A stretch of 47,209 bases of DNA from JBQKLI01 sp012798975 (GCF_052116305.1 NZ_JBQKLI010000017.1:1-47209); one strand, 5' to 3'. Shown: positions 32,956 through 42,979, counted from the stretch's first letter. The notes: generated by a model not told the origin, from the letters alone. Translations and numbers: made by a program.

Positions 32956-34332
32956 ATGTTAAACGTAAACCTCGCCCGCATTGCAGAAATGTGCGGCGGC
33001 ACTTTATTAAATGAAAAAGATGGAAACATAGAAATGAACGGTGTTTCCACGGATACTAGAAGCCTTCAAAAAGGAAATCTCTATCTCCCTTTAAAAGGCG
33101 AAATTTTTGACGGCCATGATTTTCTAAAACAAGCTCTCGATAAAGGAGCTGCCGGATTTATTTGGGAAAAGGAACGAGAACTTCCTTCAACGGATCTTCC
33201 TGCAGTTTTAGTGGAAGAGTCTCATGAAGCAATGTTTCAGCTGGCTACCGCCTATAGAAATTCCATAGAGGGTCTAAAGATTATCGGTTTAACCGGTTCT
33301 AATGGGAAGACCACCACAAAAGATGTCATCTCCGCCCTTCTCAAACAGCAGTATAAAGTAGAAAAAACTCCTGCGAATCTCAATAACGAAATCGGACTTA
33401 GCAAAACCATACTCGATTTAGACTCAGACTGCGAAATCTGTGTTCTTGAAATGGGCACAGATCATATGGGCGATATCTCTCTTCTTACAAGAATTGCTCA
33501 GCCGGATTTTGCCCTTCTATTAAATGTGGGTGATTCCCATTTGGAAACATTAGGAAGCAAAGAAAATATCGCCAGAGCAAAACTGGAAATCCTCGAAGGA
33601 CTGAAACCAAATGGATTTTTCCTTTATAATGGCGATGATATTATCATGAAGCGGGTTTTGACCGAGTATGTCCTTCCTCAAAACTCTTACAGTTTCGGCA
33701 CTTGCGAAGGAAACGACCATATACTCGAACCGATGAAATTCGACGAGACAGGAAACACCTTCTCGTTAAACGATCATATCTATACGATTCCTTTATTGGG
33801 AGAACATCAGATGTATAACGGATCCTGCGCTATTATTCTCGCAGAATGGTTCGGCTTGGATTATTCCGATATCGCCAAAGGGCTTACAACCATTAGTCTA
33901 ACGGGCATGAGAAACGAACTGATCCATTTGAAAAACTTCAGCATTTTAGACGACAGCTATAAATCAAATCCCCAAAGCTTAAACTCTTTTCTTCAAACAG
34001 CTTATACCTTGGACCAATATCCTCGCAAGATAGCGGTTATCGGAGATATGCTGGAGCTTGGAGAAGATGCAGTGAAAATCCATGAAAATATTGGTAAAAA
34101 TATCGATTCGGAAAGACTGGATTATCTTATTACTTATGGCGATTTAGCTTATTACATCTACAATAATGCAAAAGACTTTTATCCTGAAGACCATGTGTTT
34201 CACTTCTCTGAGAAAGAAGAAATGATGGAAAAACTGAAAGAATTAATTATCCCCGGTACATTAGTCCTTGTAAAAGCATCCCGTGCTCTTCATTTGGAAA
34301 CTGTAGTGGAAGAATTAAGGGATTTAGATTAG
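32956..34332 (+). CDS. murF: UDP-N-acetylmuramoyl-tripeptide--D-alanyl-D-alanine ligase
   Basis: Attaches the D-Ala-D-Ala made by Ddl to the peptidoglycan precursor, completing the pentapeptide in the cytoplasm. The 458-residue protein has the three Mur ligase domains. The N-terminal one includes GVSTDTR and LPLKGEIFDGHDF. The ATPase domain has LTGSNGKTTTKDVISALL (about 113-130), LNNEIGLSKT and LEMGTDHMGDI. The C-terminal one shows LDDSYKSNPQSL and VIGDMLELGE. Directly after ddl. Confidence 0.96.
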   Translation: MLNVNLARIAEMCGGTLLNEKDGNIEMNGVSTDTRSLQKGNLYLPLKGEIFDGHDFLKQALDKGAAGFIWEKERELPSTDLPAVLVEESHEAMFQLATAYRNSIEGLKIIGLTGSNGKTTTKDVISALLKQQYKVEKTPANLNNEIGLSKTILDLDSDCEICVLEMGTDHMGDISLLTRIAQPDFALLLNVGDSHLETLGSKENIARAKLEILEGLKPNGFFLYNGDDIIMKRVLTEYVLPQNSYSFGTCEGNDHILEPMKFDETGNTFSLNDHIYTIPLLGEHQMYNGSCAIILAEWFGLDYSDIAKGLTTISLTGMRNELIHLKNFSILDDSYKSNPQSLNSFLQTAYTLDQYPRKIAVIGDMLELGEDAVKIHENIGKNIDSERLDYLITYGDLAYYIYNNAKDFYPEDHVFHFSEKEEMMEKLKELIIPGTLVLVKASRALHLETVVEELRDLD

Positions 34333-34333
34333 A

Positions 34334-34786
34334 ATGATTGTTTATATCGATGCAGATGCCTGTCCGGTAATCTCCTTGACGGAAAAAAATTGCAGAGATT
34401 ATCAGATTCCCCTCGTGGCAGTAAAAGATTATAATCATGAGCTTCATTTAGAATACGGCGACGTCGTCACCTTGGAACAGGGAAACGATCACGCCGATCT
34501 CTATATCGCAAATATGGTTTCTCACGGGGATCTTATTATTACCAACGATATGGGGCTGGCTTCTCTCGTTCTCGGAAAAAACACATTCTGTATCAATTTT
34601 TACGGCAATATTATCGATCAGAATAATATTGATTTTCTCCTTCACTCAAGGCATGTAAAAGCAAAGGGACGAAGAAACAAAAAATACGGCAAGGGTGTTC
34701 CTGCAAGAACTCCTGAAAACAATATCCGTTTTGAACAAACCTTAATCAAGATATTAGAGGAGGGAAAAAATGAATACATTCGATAA
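34334..34786 (+). CDS. UPF0178 (YaiI/YqxD family) protein
   Basis: A 150-residue protein of the YaiI/YqxD (DUF188) family with a PIN-like fold. It opens with the family motif IDADACPV (5-12) and continues with acidic residues at HADLYIANM and LIITNDMGLA, then the basic C-terminal segment HVKAKGRRNKKYGKG before RTPENNIRFEQTL. No activity is established for the family; a nuclease or RNA-related role is often guessed from the fold. It starts one base after murF and overlaps the next gene by 17 bases. Confidence 0.9.
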   Translation: MIVYIDADACPVISLTEKNCRDYQIPLVAVKDYNHELHLEYGDVVTLEQGNDHADLYIANMVSHGDLIITNDMGLASLVLGKNTFCINFYGNIIDQNNIDFLLHSRHVKAKGRRNKKYGKGVPARTPENNIRFEQTLIKILEEGKNEYIR

Positions 34787-35027
34787 AGTAAGACATTATC
34801 CGGCTTTGGCCTTAGGTATTTTAATCGGATCTATCGCACTGGGAATTCTGCTAACCTTTCTTCTCAAGAACCCGCTGATCCTTCTACCCTCAGCTTTTAT
34901 CGGGGGAGTTTTCTATTATAAACTGGCAACAAGGTATAAATGCCCCCGCTGTGAAGCCCATTTATGGTATGTAAAAGATAAGAAGAATATGAAAAACTGC
35001 CCTAAATGCGGTGCTGACTTAGGATAA
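34770..35027 (+). CDS. Small membrane protein with C-terminal zinc ribbon
   Basis: An 85-residue protein. Two hydrophobic stretches (about 12-31 and 35-51) form a hairpin in the membrane. A zinc ribbon follows with two CxxC pairs: YKCPRCEAHLWYVK and NCPKCGADLG. ATG at 34770 has GGAGGG before it, inside the end of the previous gene. I do not recognise a named family. The ribbon resembles domains that bind nucleic acids or proteins, but nothing further can be said. Confidence 0.8.
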   Translation: MNTFDKVRHYPALALGILIGSIALGILLTFLLKNPLILLPSAFIGGVFYYKLATRYKCPRCEAHLWYVKDKKNMKNCPKCGADLG

Positions 35028-35037
35028 AGGAGAGGGA

Positions 35038-35622
35038 ATGTTCAACTGGATTACATTTTTAATATTTTGCGTCACAACAACCTATACACCCGGTCCCAAC
35101 ACGGTTCTTTCTATGAATTACGGAAGACTTGTGGGTTTTAAACGATCCCTTTCTTTTATATTTGGAATCTTCACAGGTTTTACTCTTCTTATGATTCTAA
35201 TTTCCTTTTTTATGAAAACCTTGGAAGCATGGATACCGGCGCTTACAAGAGTGCTACGATTTTTAGGAGCTTTGTATATTTTGTATTTAGCTTGGAAAAC
35301 CGTTGTAAGCCGTGCAGATTTCGAAAAACAGTCCACAGCAGAAAGTCTTTTCCCGAAAGGATTTTTGATTCAGTTTATCAATCCAAAAGTCTACTTTTAT
35401 GGAATTACTGCGATATCCGGATTTATACTGCCTTATTTCTCTACCGCCGGGGAACTTTTGGGATTTAGCGTGATTCTCGCTGCTATCGCCTTAGTGGGAA
35501 ATATTCTATGGTCGCTGTTCGGTGTGTTATTTCAAAAACTTTTCTCCCGGCATGAAAAACCGCTGCGTATCATTATGGGACTGCTTTTAGTCTACTGCGC
35601 CTATATGATTTTCACTACTTAA
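35038..35622 (+). CDS. LysE/RhtB-family amino acid exporter
   Basis: A 194-residue membrane protein with about six hydrophobic segments and the family motif YTPGPNTVLSMNYG (17-30). Members export lysine, threonine, homoserine or related compounds; the substrate is not predictable here. It is the last gene of the ddl cluster, beginning 10 bases after the small zinc-ribbon protein gene, with GGAGAGG upstream. A terminator follows immediately. Confidence 0.88.
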   Translation: MFNWITFLIFCVTTTYTPGPNTVLSMNYGRLVGFKRSLSFIFGIFTGFTLLMILISFFMKTLEAWIPALTRVLRFLGALYILYLAWKTVVSRADFEKQSTAESLFPKGFLIQFINPKVYFYGITAISGFILPYFSTAGELLGFSVILAAIALVGNILWSLFGVLFQKLFSRHEKPLRIIMGLLLVYCAYMIFTT

Positions 35623-35625
35623 ATT

Positions 35626-35665
35626 AAAAAGCCCTTGTTATACTTTCTATAACAAAGGCTTTTTT
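35626..35665. terminator. Terminator after the LysE-family gene
   Basis: Long stem AAAAAGCC-TTGTTATA / TATAACAA-GGCTTTTT with a short loop and T-rich end on the plus strand. Confidence 0.9.
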
Positions 35666-35696
35666 ATATGCAGCACAAAACTTCTAATTGAACAAC

Positions 35697-35727
35697 AAAC
35701 CGGAGCAGAATATTTTCGCTCCGGTTT
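35697..35727 (-). terminator. Terminator after the symporter gene
   Basis: Perfect 10-bp stem AAACCGGAGC (35697-35706) / GCTCCGGTTT (35718-35727). On the minus strand the tail is GTTGTT, only moderately T-rich. Confidence 0.65.
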
Positions 35728-35752
35728 ATTGTATGTTTTTATAAAGTACAGA

Positions 35753-37042
35753 TTATTCACTTTCTACTACAGCATTATAACGTTCCTTATTAAACATTTC
35801 TTCCCCTTCTTGTTTCGCCATAATTACTGTTACAGTAGCATCTCCAGTTACGTTAACAGCAGTTCTGCTCATATCTAGAATTCTGTCAATTCCCATAATC
35901 ATAGCAATTCCTTCCACTGGAAGGCCAACAGAAGTAAAGACCATAGATAAAGTAATCAAACCTACAGAAGGAATTCCCGCAGTTCCTACGGAAGCTAAGG
36001 TTGCCGTTAAGATTACAGTTGCAAAATCCGCCAAGGACAAGTCTATTCCATAAGCAAAGGCTACAAAGACAACTGCAACACCCTGCATAATCGCCGTCCC
36101 ATCCATATTAATAGTAGCTCCTAGAGGAACTGTAAAGGATGAAATCTTTTTTGAAACACCAAGCTTTTCCAATGTATTAATAGAAGTCGGTATTGTCGCG
36201 TTGGAGCTTGCAGTAGAAAAAGCAAATCCCATAACCGGTGCAAAATTCTTTAAAAACTTAAAAGGATTCACTCGTGCAAAGATAAAGAGCATCACCATAT
36301 ATACAATTAACAATTGAAGGATCAATGCAAGAACTACCGAGAATATATATTTCAGCATCGGAGCAAAAGCTTCAAAGCCGATTTCGGAGAAGGTTTTTGC
36401 GATTAAACAAAAAATTCCAATAGGCGCAAACTTCATCACTGCTAAAGTCATATCCATCATAAGATCATTTCCTTCGGCGCATAAAACTTGAAGCCTCTCT
36501 CCTCTTCCTCCCATATTCGCCAGAAGAACTCCCACTACAAGTGCAAATAATATAAGCTGGAGCATGTTTCCTTCTGCTAGAGCTTGAATCGGATTTGTAG
36601 GGATAATTCCCAAAAGCATATCCACTATAGAAGGTGTTTCTTCTGCCCCCTGCATTACCGCTCCAGGATCTTGGACAGACATTCCCATCCCTACTCCCGG
36701 ACGAACAATATTTGCTACTGTTAAAGCAATAGCTACAGCAAGAGCTGTGGTACAAATATAAAAGGCTACTGTTTTAACACCGACACGTCCCAGCTTTTCT
36801 GTATCCCCGATACTCATCGCGCCTGTTACAAGGGAAAAGAATACCAAAGGGACAACCAGCATCTGCATCAAACGGATAAAACCCTGTCCAAGTACGGTAA
36901 AAATACCATTTACAACAATATCATCGCGAATATATCCTGCAGGAATAAGATAACGTATAATAATTCCAACAACTGCTCCTACAATCAAGGCGATAAAGAT
37001 CCGCGTCGTTAAACTTAACTTTTTTCTTTCTTTTTTCTCCAT
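35753..37042 (-). CDS. Dicarboxylate/amino acid:cation symporter (DAACS family)
   Basis: A 429-residue secondary transporter of the glutamate/dicarboxylate symporter family with eight membrane helices and two re-entrant loops. The first loop carries the serine-rich motif FSTASSNATIPTSI. The helix 7 motif is VPLGATINMDGTA, with the NMDGT sodium-binding signature; helix 8 carries DRILDMSRTAVNVTGDA, where Asp and Arg contact the substrate. An Arg in that last motif often goes with acidic substrates, but the choice among glutamate, aspartate and C4-dicarboxylates is open. Downstream of the RmlD-like gene by 11 bases. Confidence 0.93.
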   Translation of the reverse strand: MEKKERKKLSLTTRIFIALIVGAVVGIIIRYLIPAGYIRDDIVVNGIFTVLGQGFIRLMQMLVVPLVFFSLVTGAMSIGDTEKLGRVGVKTVAFYICTTALAVAIALTVANIVRPGVGMGMSVQDPGAVMQGAEETPSIVDMLLGIIPTNPIQALAEGNMLQLILFALVVGVLLANMGGRGERLQVLCAEGNDLMMDMTLAVMKFAPIGIFCLIAKTFSEIGFEAFAPMLKYIFSVVLALILQLLIVYMVMLFIFARVNPFKFLKNFAPVMGFAFSTASSNATIPTSINTLEKLGVSKKISSFTVPLGATINMDGTAIMQGVAVVFVAFAYGIDLSLADFATVILTATLASVGTAGIPSVGLITLSMVFTSVGLPVEGIAMIMGIDRILDMSRTAVNVTGDATVTVIMAKQEGEEMFNKERYNAVVESE

Positions 37043-37053
37043 AATTTCCCTCT

Positions 37054-37899
37054 CTATTTTATTGTATTAATATATTCTTCTAACGCTTTTTCCCAGTGAG
37101 GCATCTCGTAGTTTCCGGAAATCCGCAAAATAAAATCATCCAAAACAGAATAATCCGGTCTAAAGCTCGCATCCACAATCTCTTCTGTCTCGATTACATT
37201 CGCCTCTAAGCCTTTAAACTCTAAAATTTTCTCAGCAAATTCTTTTCTCGAACAAGACCCTTGGCATACTGCATGGTAAATACCGTACTCCGTTGTTTCC
37301 ATTATATAGATAATAAATTTTGCTAATTCCTTTGCGCTGGTTGGTGCTGCAAATTGATTTTTAGGAACTAGGATGTCTTCGCCATTTTTCGCCTTTTCGA
37401 TAATTTCCTCTACTCTTCTATACTTCGCTCCGTAAATCCATGAACTTCGTATAATAAAGTATCTGGAACAGAAACTCATAACTTGTTTCTCTCCAAAAAG
37501 CTTTGATTTTCCATAACAAGATTTTGGTTTCGTTTCGTCGTATTCCTTATAAGGAAATTCTGCCATTCCGTCAAACACATCATCCGATGATAAATGAATC
37601 AGCTTTGCATTAATCCGATTGGCAGCCACTGCCATATTCCTCGCCCCTAAACCGTTAGTGCGAAACGCTTCGTCATTATCTTCTTCGCATCTTCCTGCAT
37701 CTGTAATGGCAGAACAGTTGATGATATAATCTGGACGGTTTCTGTCCGCAAAATTAATAACTTCAGAAGAAACAGACACGTCTACTGTATCTTTATCTGT
37801 TGCTAAAATTTCAACATCTACGGGGTTCAGCATTTCAACAAGTTTAGATCCTAATCTTCCGTCAGCACCGGAAATCCATATTTTATTGCTGTAAATCAT
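37054..37899 (-). CDS. dTDP-4-dehydrorhamnose reductase (RmlD)-like protein
   Basis: A 281-residue short-chain reductase with GADGRLG (11-17) for NAD(P) binding, the segment NCSAITDAGRCEED resembling RmlD's NCAAYT.VD..E, and the catalytic pair Tyr129/Lys133 in SCYGKSK. Residues around KNQFAAPTSAKELAKFI match the RmlD C-terminal motif. RmlD makes dTDP-L-rhamnose, but no rmlA, rmlB or rmlC is present here, so the sugar substrate is unproven. A paralogue with another nucleotide-sugar role is possible. Confidence 0.85.
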   Translation of the reverse strand: MIYSNKIWISGADGRLGSKLVEMLNPVDVEILATDKDTVDVSVSSEVINFADRNRPDYIINCSAITDAGRCEEDNDEAFRTNGLGARNMAVAANRINAKLIHLSSDDVFDGMAEFPYKEYDETKPKSCYGKSKLFGEKQVMSFCSRYFIIRSSWIYGAKYRRVEEIIEKAKNGEDILVPKNQFAAPTSAKELAKFIIYIMETTEYGIYHAVCQGSCSRKEFAEKILEFKGLEANVIETEEIVDASFRPDYSVLDDFILRISGNYEMPHWEKALEEYINTIK

Positions 37900-37934
37900 G
37901 ATTCTTTCCTCCTAAATTCTCTATCTATATATTG

Positions 37935-38699
37935 TTAGAACTGTTCTAAGTCTAAAACAAGTTCTACAGGACAGTGATCGCTGCCCATAATCTCTTGATG
38001 AATGGATGCATCCACAAGAGCATCTTTCAAATCTTCTGATGTAATAAAATAATCGATTCTCCAGCCTGCATTTCGTTCTCTAGCCTTTGTCAAATAACTC
38101 CACCATGTATATTCTTCTTCCTTTTCAGGATAAAAATATCGGAAGGTATCAATGTAGCCGCCCTCTAAAAGCTGAGTCATTTTTTCTCTTTCTTCATCAG
38201 TAAAACCGGCATTCTTTCGATTCGTAGAAGGATTTTTAAGGTCGATTTCTTTATGAGCCACATTTAAATCACCGCAGTAGACAACAGGCTTTTTCTTCCT
38301 AAGCTCGTCTAAATACGCCTTGATCTCGTCTTCCCACACCTGTCGGTATTCCAATCTTTCAAGACCTCTTTTAGAGTTGGGAGTATAGCAGTTTACATGA
38401 TAAAACTTCGGGAATTCCAATGTAAGAATCCTGCCTTCTTTATCATGGTCTTCTATCCCTATTCCGTATGTAACTGCGATCGGTTTCTCTTTTGTAAAGG
38501 TTGCAGTTCCAGAATAGCCGGGGCGCTCTGCAGAATTCAAATAAATATGATAGCCGTCCATTTCGAATTCCAGCTGCTCTGGTTTCATCTTTATTTCTTG
38601 AACACTGAATACATCCGCATCTAATTCGTTAAAATAGTTCATAAAGCCTTTTTTCATCACGGCTCTCATGCCGTTCACATTCCATGATATAAACTTCAT
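37935..38699 (-). CDS. xth: Exodeoxyribonuclease III
   Basis: AP endonuclease and 3'-5' exonuclease for base excision repair, 254 residues. Metal and catalytic residues are visible in FISWNVNGMRAV, VQEIKM (Glu), CGDLNVAHKEIDL (Asp-Asn pair), WRIDYFITS and the final GSDHCPVELVLDL with the catalytic His. ATG at 38699 with AGGTGA upstream. Probably the first gene of a short transcript with the RmlD-like and symporter genes, and divergent from the M16 peptidase gene. Confidence 0.95.
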   Translation of the reverse strand: MKFISWNVNGMRAVMKKGFMNYFNELDADVFSVQEIKMKPEQLEFEMDGYHIYLNSAERPGYSGTATFTKEKPIAVTYGIGIEDHDKEGRILTLEFPKFYHVNCYTPNSKRGLERLEYRQVWEDEIKAYLDELRKKKPVVYCGDLNVAHKEIDLKNPSTNRKNAGFTDEEREKMTQLLEGGYIDTFRYFYPEKEEEYTWWSYLTKARERNAGWRIDYFITSEDLKDALVDASIHQEIMGSDHCPVELVLDLEQF

Positions 38700-38785
38700 C
38701 TCGTCACCTCACCCTAGTATTATACCATATATGCCATTTTTCTCAGAAAAGGGGTATAATAATATACTATGTTAGGAGTGATAAT

Positions 38786-41680
38786 TTGAAATATAAAAAT
38801 ACAGGATTCACTATCGAATCCGAAGAATATTTAGATGACATAAAATCAAAGGCCTATCTTCTGAAACACGACTATTCAGGTGCTAAACTTCTCTATTTAG
38901 AAAATGATGACGAAAACAAAGTATTCGGGATTGGTTTTCGGACTCCCCCTGAAAATTCCAAGGGGACGCCTCACATCTTAGAGCACTGTGTATTAAACGG
39001 TTCTAGAAAATATAAAACAAAAGAACCTTTTATGGATCTGTTAAAAGGAAGTCTTCAGACCTTCTTGAATGCGATGACCTTTTCCGATAAAACGATTTAT
39101 CCAGTAGCATCGAGAAACGATAGAGATTTTGAAAATTTGATGGATGTGTATTTAGATGCTGTCTTTTATCCCCGCATTTATGATAAAAAAGAGATCTTTC
39201 TTCAAGAAGGCTGGCATTATGAATTAAGAACACCGGAGGAAGAACTTCGTTATAAAGGTGTCGTCTACAACGAAATGAGAGGCGCTTACTCCTCTCCCGA
39301 CTCTTATGTCTATAAAGAGCTTGATTCAGCACTTTATCCGGATTCTATCTACAGCAGCGATTCCGGCGGAGATCCTTATGAAATTCCGAACTTAAGCTAT
39401 GAAGATTTTTTGGATTTCCACAGAAAATACTATCATCCTTCCAATTCTTATATCTTCCTTTACGGAAAATTGGATTTAGAAGAACAGCTGTCTCATATTG
39501 AAGAATATTTAAACCATTTTCCTGCAGAGAAAATAGATTCGAGCATTGGTTTGCAAAAACCTTTTAAGGAAATGAAAACCATTGAAGCAAGCTACCCCTT
39601 AACACCGGGAGAATCCGAAGATAATAAAGATTATTTGATCTATGGAGCCCTTACCAACGATAAAAAGAATCGTAAAGAAAGTCTAACAAATTCTATTATA
39701 CGGGCAGTCCTTTTCTCTGAAGAATCCTCTCCTGTTAAAAACGCTCTTCTTAAAGCAGGTTTAGGGGAAGATACGATGACTTTAAGCACAGACGGATTGC
39801 AGCAGGGTATGGGAATCTGCGCGATCAACACTTCAAAAAATAGAAGAGATGAATTCTTTGAAATTATAGAAAACTCTATTCGAGAAACCGTAGAGAAAGG
39901 ATTTTCAAAAGAAGAACTTTTAGCAAGCCTCAATAAAATTGAATTCCAGCTTCGGGAATGCGACAATTACCCTACTAAAGGTGTAATCTATATGATCCAG
40001 TCCTTAGAGAGCTGGCTCTATGATGAAGATCCGAAAATTCAATTTAAATTCAACAAACTGTTGGATGAATTAAGAGATGCCATCGATACGGACTACTACG
40101 AGAATTTCGTACGAGAAAAAATCTTGGATAATCCTCACAAGGTTCTGATTTCTTTAGAAGCAAAAGAAGGTCTGAACACAAAAAAAGATCAAGATGTTCA
40201 TAACGCTCTTCAAGAATACAAATCTTCTTTATCCGAGGAAGAAATAGTAAAGATTATCGAAGAAAATAAAATACTTGAAGAAATGCAGAACAAAGAAGAT
40301 ACTGCTGAAGAAAAAGAAACTATTCCGGCTTTATCCTTATCCGATATCAAAGCAAAAGCACTGGAAATCCCTACCGAAGAGATTCAAAAAGGAAAAACTA
40401 CGATTCTCATTCATGATCTTTTTACTCAAAGAATCGACTATTTTACCTTAGCTTTTAATCTGGACTTTATCCGAGAAGAAGAAATTCAGCCTCTGTCTCT
40501 TTTAAGCGACGCCATTGGTCTTATGGACACGAAAAACTACAGCTATCAGCGTTTAGGCACAGAAGAATATCTTTATACAGGAGGCATCCATTCTTCCTTA
40601 AGCAGTTATTTTCTAGAAAAAGAGAACAGCTATACCAAGAAGTTTTCCATCCACGCAAAGGCAAAACCGGAATTTCTAGATAACATGTTTGACCTGATCG
40701 ACGAAACGACTCGTTTTACAAAATTCGAAGATAAAAAACGTCTAAAAGAAATCCTTCAAATGATCCGCTTGAAATTAGAAAACGGATTTGTAGAAAGCGG
40801 CCATCAATACGCTTTAATGCGCAACCGAAGCAACTACTCCCAGCAGGGGGCTTTTGACGAAAAAATCGGCGGACTCTCTTATTATGACTTTATCGTTGAC
40901 CTAGAAGACCATTTTGACGAAAAAGCCGAATCTTTGTTAACTTGTCTTCATGAGCTGTCTCAAAAGATTTTTAACAAGAACAAGCTGATTGTAAATATTA
41001 CAACAGAAGAGAAAGAAAATGCTTTAAAAGCCGTTGAAAAATATCTTGAAAAACTTTCGGATCTCGAGCATGAAGCTTATGATCTCAAATTTTTATTGGA
41101 ACCGAAAAATGAAGGTATTACAACCTCAGCCAATATCAATTATGTGGTCCAAACAGGCCCTCTTGCCTTCCCGAATGGTTATAAAGGTTCCTTTGAAGTC
41201 CTTTCAAACATATTATCCAACACCTATCTTTATTCCTTTATACGGGCACAGGGAGGCGCCTACGGTACTGGCATGGGAATTTCCAGAAGCGGACGTTTCG
41301 GACTTTATTCCTACAGAGATCCGAATATTGCACAAACCTTGGATATATACAAAAATCTTCCCGAGATCATACAAGGTTTGGATCTTCCTCAAAAAGAACT
41401 GGAAACATTTATTATCGGCAGTTTAAATAAATTCGATCCTCCTACAACCAATGCCACCAAAGGCAAACTGGGTCTTCTTCTCTATATCACAGGACAAACA
41501 CCGGAAGACACTAAAAAAGCGATGAAAGAAGCGATCGAGGCCGATATAGAAGAATTTAAAGAGATCATTCCTCTTTTAAAAGAATCTCTTGACCAGAACT
41601 ATATCACCGTTATCGGAAATGCGGATGCTATCGGCAAAAACAAAGAACTCTTTGATACCGTGAGAACTTTAAAAGATTAA
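38786..41680 (+). CDS. M16C-family zinc metallopeptidase (presequence-protease type)
   Basis: A large 964-residue insulinase-family peptidase of the M16C group. The inverted zinc motif HILEH (63-67) lies near the N-terminus with the third ligand Glu163 in GVVYNEMRGAYSS. The rest comprises inactive M16 repeats and the M16C-associated segment, including FIRAQGGAYGTGMGISRSGRF near the end. Related enzymes degrade small unfolded peptides. It has no signal peptide, so it is cytoplasmic. The start is a TTG at 38786 with AGGAG seven bases before it; no ATG fits. Confidence 0.94.
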   Translation: MKYKNTGFTIESEEYLDDIKSKAYLLKHDYSGAKLLYLENDDENKVFGIGFRTPPENSKGTPHILEHCVLNGSRKYKTKEPFMDLLKGSLQTFLNAMTFSDKTIYPVASRNDRDFENLMDVYLDAVFYPRIYDKKEIFLQEGWHYELRTPEEELRYKGVVYNEMRGAYSSPDSYVYKELDSALYPDSIYSSDSGGDPYEIPNLSYEDFLDFHRKYYHPSNSYIFLYGKLDLEEQLSHIEEYLNHFPAEKIDSSIGLQKPFKEMKTIEASYPLTPGESEDNKDYLIYGALTNDKKNRKESLTNSIIRAVLFSEESSPVKNALLKAGLGEDTMTLSTDGLQQGMGICAINTSKNRRDEFFEIIENSIRETVEKGFSKEELLASLNKIEFQLRECDNYPTKGVIYMIQSLESWLYDEDPKIQFKFNKLLDELRDAIDTDYYENFVREKILDNPHKVLISLEAKEGLNTKKDQDVHNALQEYKSSLSEEEIVKIIEENKILEEMQNKEDTAEEKETIPALSLSDIKAKALEIPTEEIQKGKTTILIHDLFTQRIDYFTLAFNLDFIREEEIQPLSLLSDAIGLMDTKNYSYQRLGTEEYLYTGGIHSSLSSYFLEKENSYTKKFSIHAKAKPEFLDNMFDLIDETTRFTKFEDKKRLKEILQMIRLKLENGFVESGHQYALMRNRSNYSQQGAFDEKIGGLSYYDFIVDLEDHFDEKAESLLTCLHELSQKIFNKNKLIVNITTEEKENALKAVEKYLEKLSDLEHEAYDLKFLLEPKNEGITTSANINYVVQTGPLAFPNGYKGSFEVLSNILSNTYLYSFIRAQGGAYGTGMGISRSGRFGLYSYRDPNIAQTLDIYKNLPEIIQGLDLPQKELETFIIGSLNKFDPPTTNATKGKLGLLLYITGQTPEDTKKAMKEAIEADIEEFKEIIPLLKESLDQNYITVIGNADAIGKNKELFDTVRTLKD

Positions 41681-41720
41681 CAGTTGTTAACCGCTATAAG
41701 GTCTTTAAAAATGCGAATAA

Positions 41721-41754
41721 AACTTCCCGTCTCCTAAGTAGCGGGAAGTTTTTT
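41721..41754 (+). terminator. Terminator after the M16C peptidase gene
   Basis: Stem AACTTCCCG (41721-41729) / CGGGAAGTT (41742-41750) followed by a run of T. Confidence 0.9.
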
Positions 41755-41807
41755 ATGCTACTATAGACTTAGAAACATATCTTAAACTAATGATAAAGGA
41801 GGAACAT

Positions 41808-42920
41808 ATGTCAAATAAATACAAAAGCGAAAACGACAATTCTTCTAAATCTGATTATAAAGAAAAAAACATCCATCCAAACTATATGGACTGGAACAAT
41901 ATGATTCAAAGAACCATTACCCGTTCTGTAAACACGCTGCAAAAAACAGTATCCTCCGTCTTAACGAGAAGACCTCCGGAAAAGCTGCCGCTCAACAAAG
42001 ATCCAAAAATCTGTGTACAGGGTCCTAAAAATCAGCTTTTCTATATTCTGCAGCAGTCTGTTGGTATTGTGGCAATCTTTCTGGGAATTCTCTTTTTATT
42101 GAATTTCTTTATTTTGAACAATCCAGCTTTTCTCCTTTTATTGGGACTTGCCAGCAGCGGCTTCGGTGTTGTTTCTTTTATGAAGGGCCGTCATGGTATG
42201 GTTTTAAACAGCCGCTATATGAAATATCTTCGGGAAATACAAGATAATCCTGTAGTCATGATAGAAGATCTCGCTCTCTTCGCTCAGCTGCCTGTCAGCC
42301 GAACTGTAAAAGATATTCAAGAATTAATCGCCAAGGACTATTTTCTAGAAGCACGCTACATTGAAAAAGATCAGATTCTTATCCTCGACCGGGATACTTA
42401 TAAGCTTTATAAAGAAAACAGGGAACGAAAACTGGCAGAAGACAGATCTTTTCGCGTTAATAATATTAAACTTACCGACCCGAAACAAAGCGGGGAATAT
42501 GAAAGAATTTTAGCCAGCGGAAGAAGCAGTTTGGAAACCATCGGCTTTCTGGAAGGAAAAATAGAGAACAAAGAGCTCTTGGAAAAGGTACAAGAAACAA
42601 AGACACTGACTGCAGGCATCTTAAAACGGATCAGCGAAAAACCAGCTCTATTATCTGTATCGAAAAAATTTGTCGACTATTATCTGCCCACGACAGTGAA
42701 GCTTTTAGAAAGTTATATCGAACTTCAAAACAATTCTCATATTTCTTCCGAACTGGAAGATGCAAAAAGAGAAATCAACCTCAGCTTCAACTCTATTAAT
42801 ACTGCTTATACTCAGATTCTTACAAAACTCTTTGAAGATAAAAGACTGGATATTATGACCGAAACATCCGTCTTGGATTCCGTTCTAAAAATGGACGGCC
42901 TCTCCGAAGAACAACCTTAA
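41808..42920 (+). CDS. XpaC-like protein
   Basis: A 370-residue protein. The N-terminus is hydrophilic, two close hydrophobic segments follow (about 80-100 and 105-125), and the C-terminal part matches the XpaC family (annotated as 5-bromo-4-chloroindolyl phosphate hydrolysis). The family's features are DYYLPTTVKLLESYIELQN, a helical stretch, and KLFEDKRLDIMTETSVLDSVLKMDGL (key acidic residues only). The ATG at 41808 follows GGAGG; the ATG at 41790 contains that site. XpaC genes usually precede a TelA (toxic anion resistance) gene, but none follows here. The physiological role is unknown. Confidence 0.85.
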   Translation: MSNKYKSENDNSSKSDYKEKNIHPNYMDWNNMIQRTITRSVNTLQKTVSSVLTRRPPEKLPLNKDPKICVQGPKNQLFYILQQSVGIVAIFLGILFLLNFFILNNPAFLLLLGLASSGFGVVSFMKGRHGMVLNSRYMKYLREIQDNPVVMIEDLALFAQLPVSRTVKDIQELIAKDYFLEARYIEKDQILILDRDTYKLYKENRERKLAEDRSFRVNNIKLTDPKQSGEYERILASGRSSLETIGFLEGKIENKELLEKVQETKTLTAGILKRISEKPALLSVSKKFVDYYLPTTVKLLESYIELQNNSHISSELEDAKREINLSFNSINTAYTQILTKLFEDKRLDIMTETSVLDSVLKMDGLSEEQP

Positions 42921-42942
42921 AAAGAATATCCCTTATCAAAAC

Positions 42943-42979
42943 AAAAGCCAGGTACAACATACCTAGGCTTTTTATTTTT
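42943..42979 (+). terminator. Terminator after the XpaC-like gene
   Basis: Stem AAAAGCC-AGGTA / TACCT-A-GGCTTTT with a 5-nt loop, ending in a T-run. Confidence 0.88.
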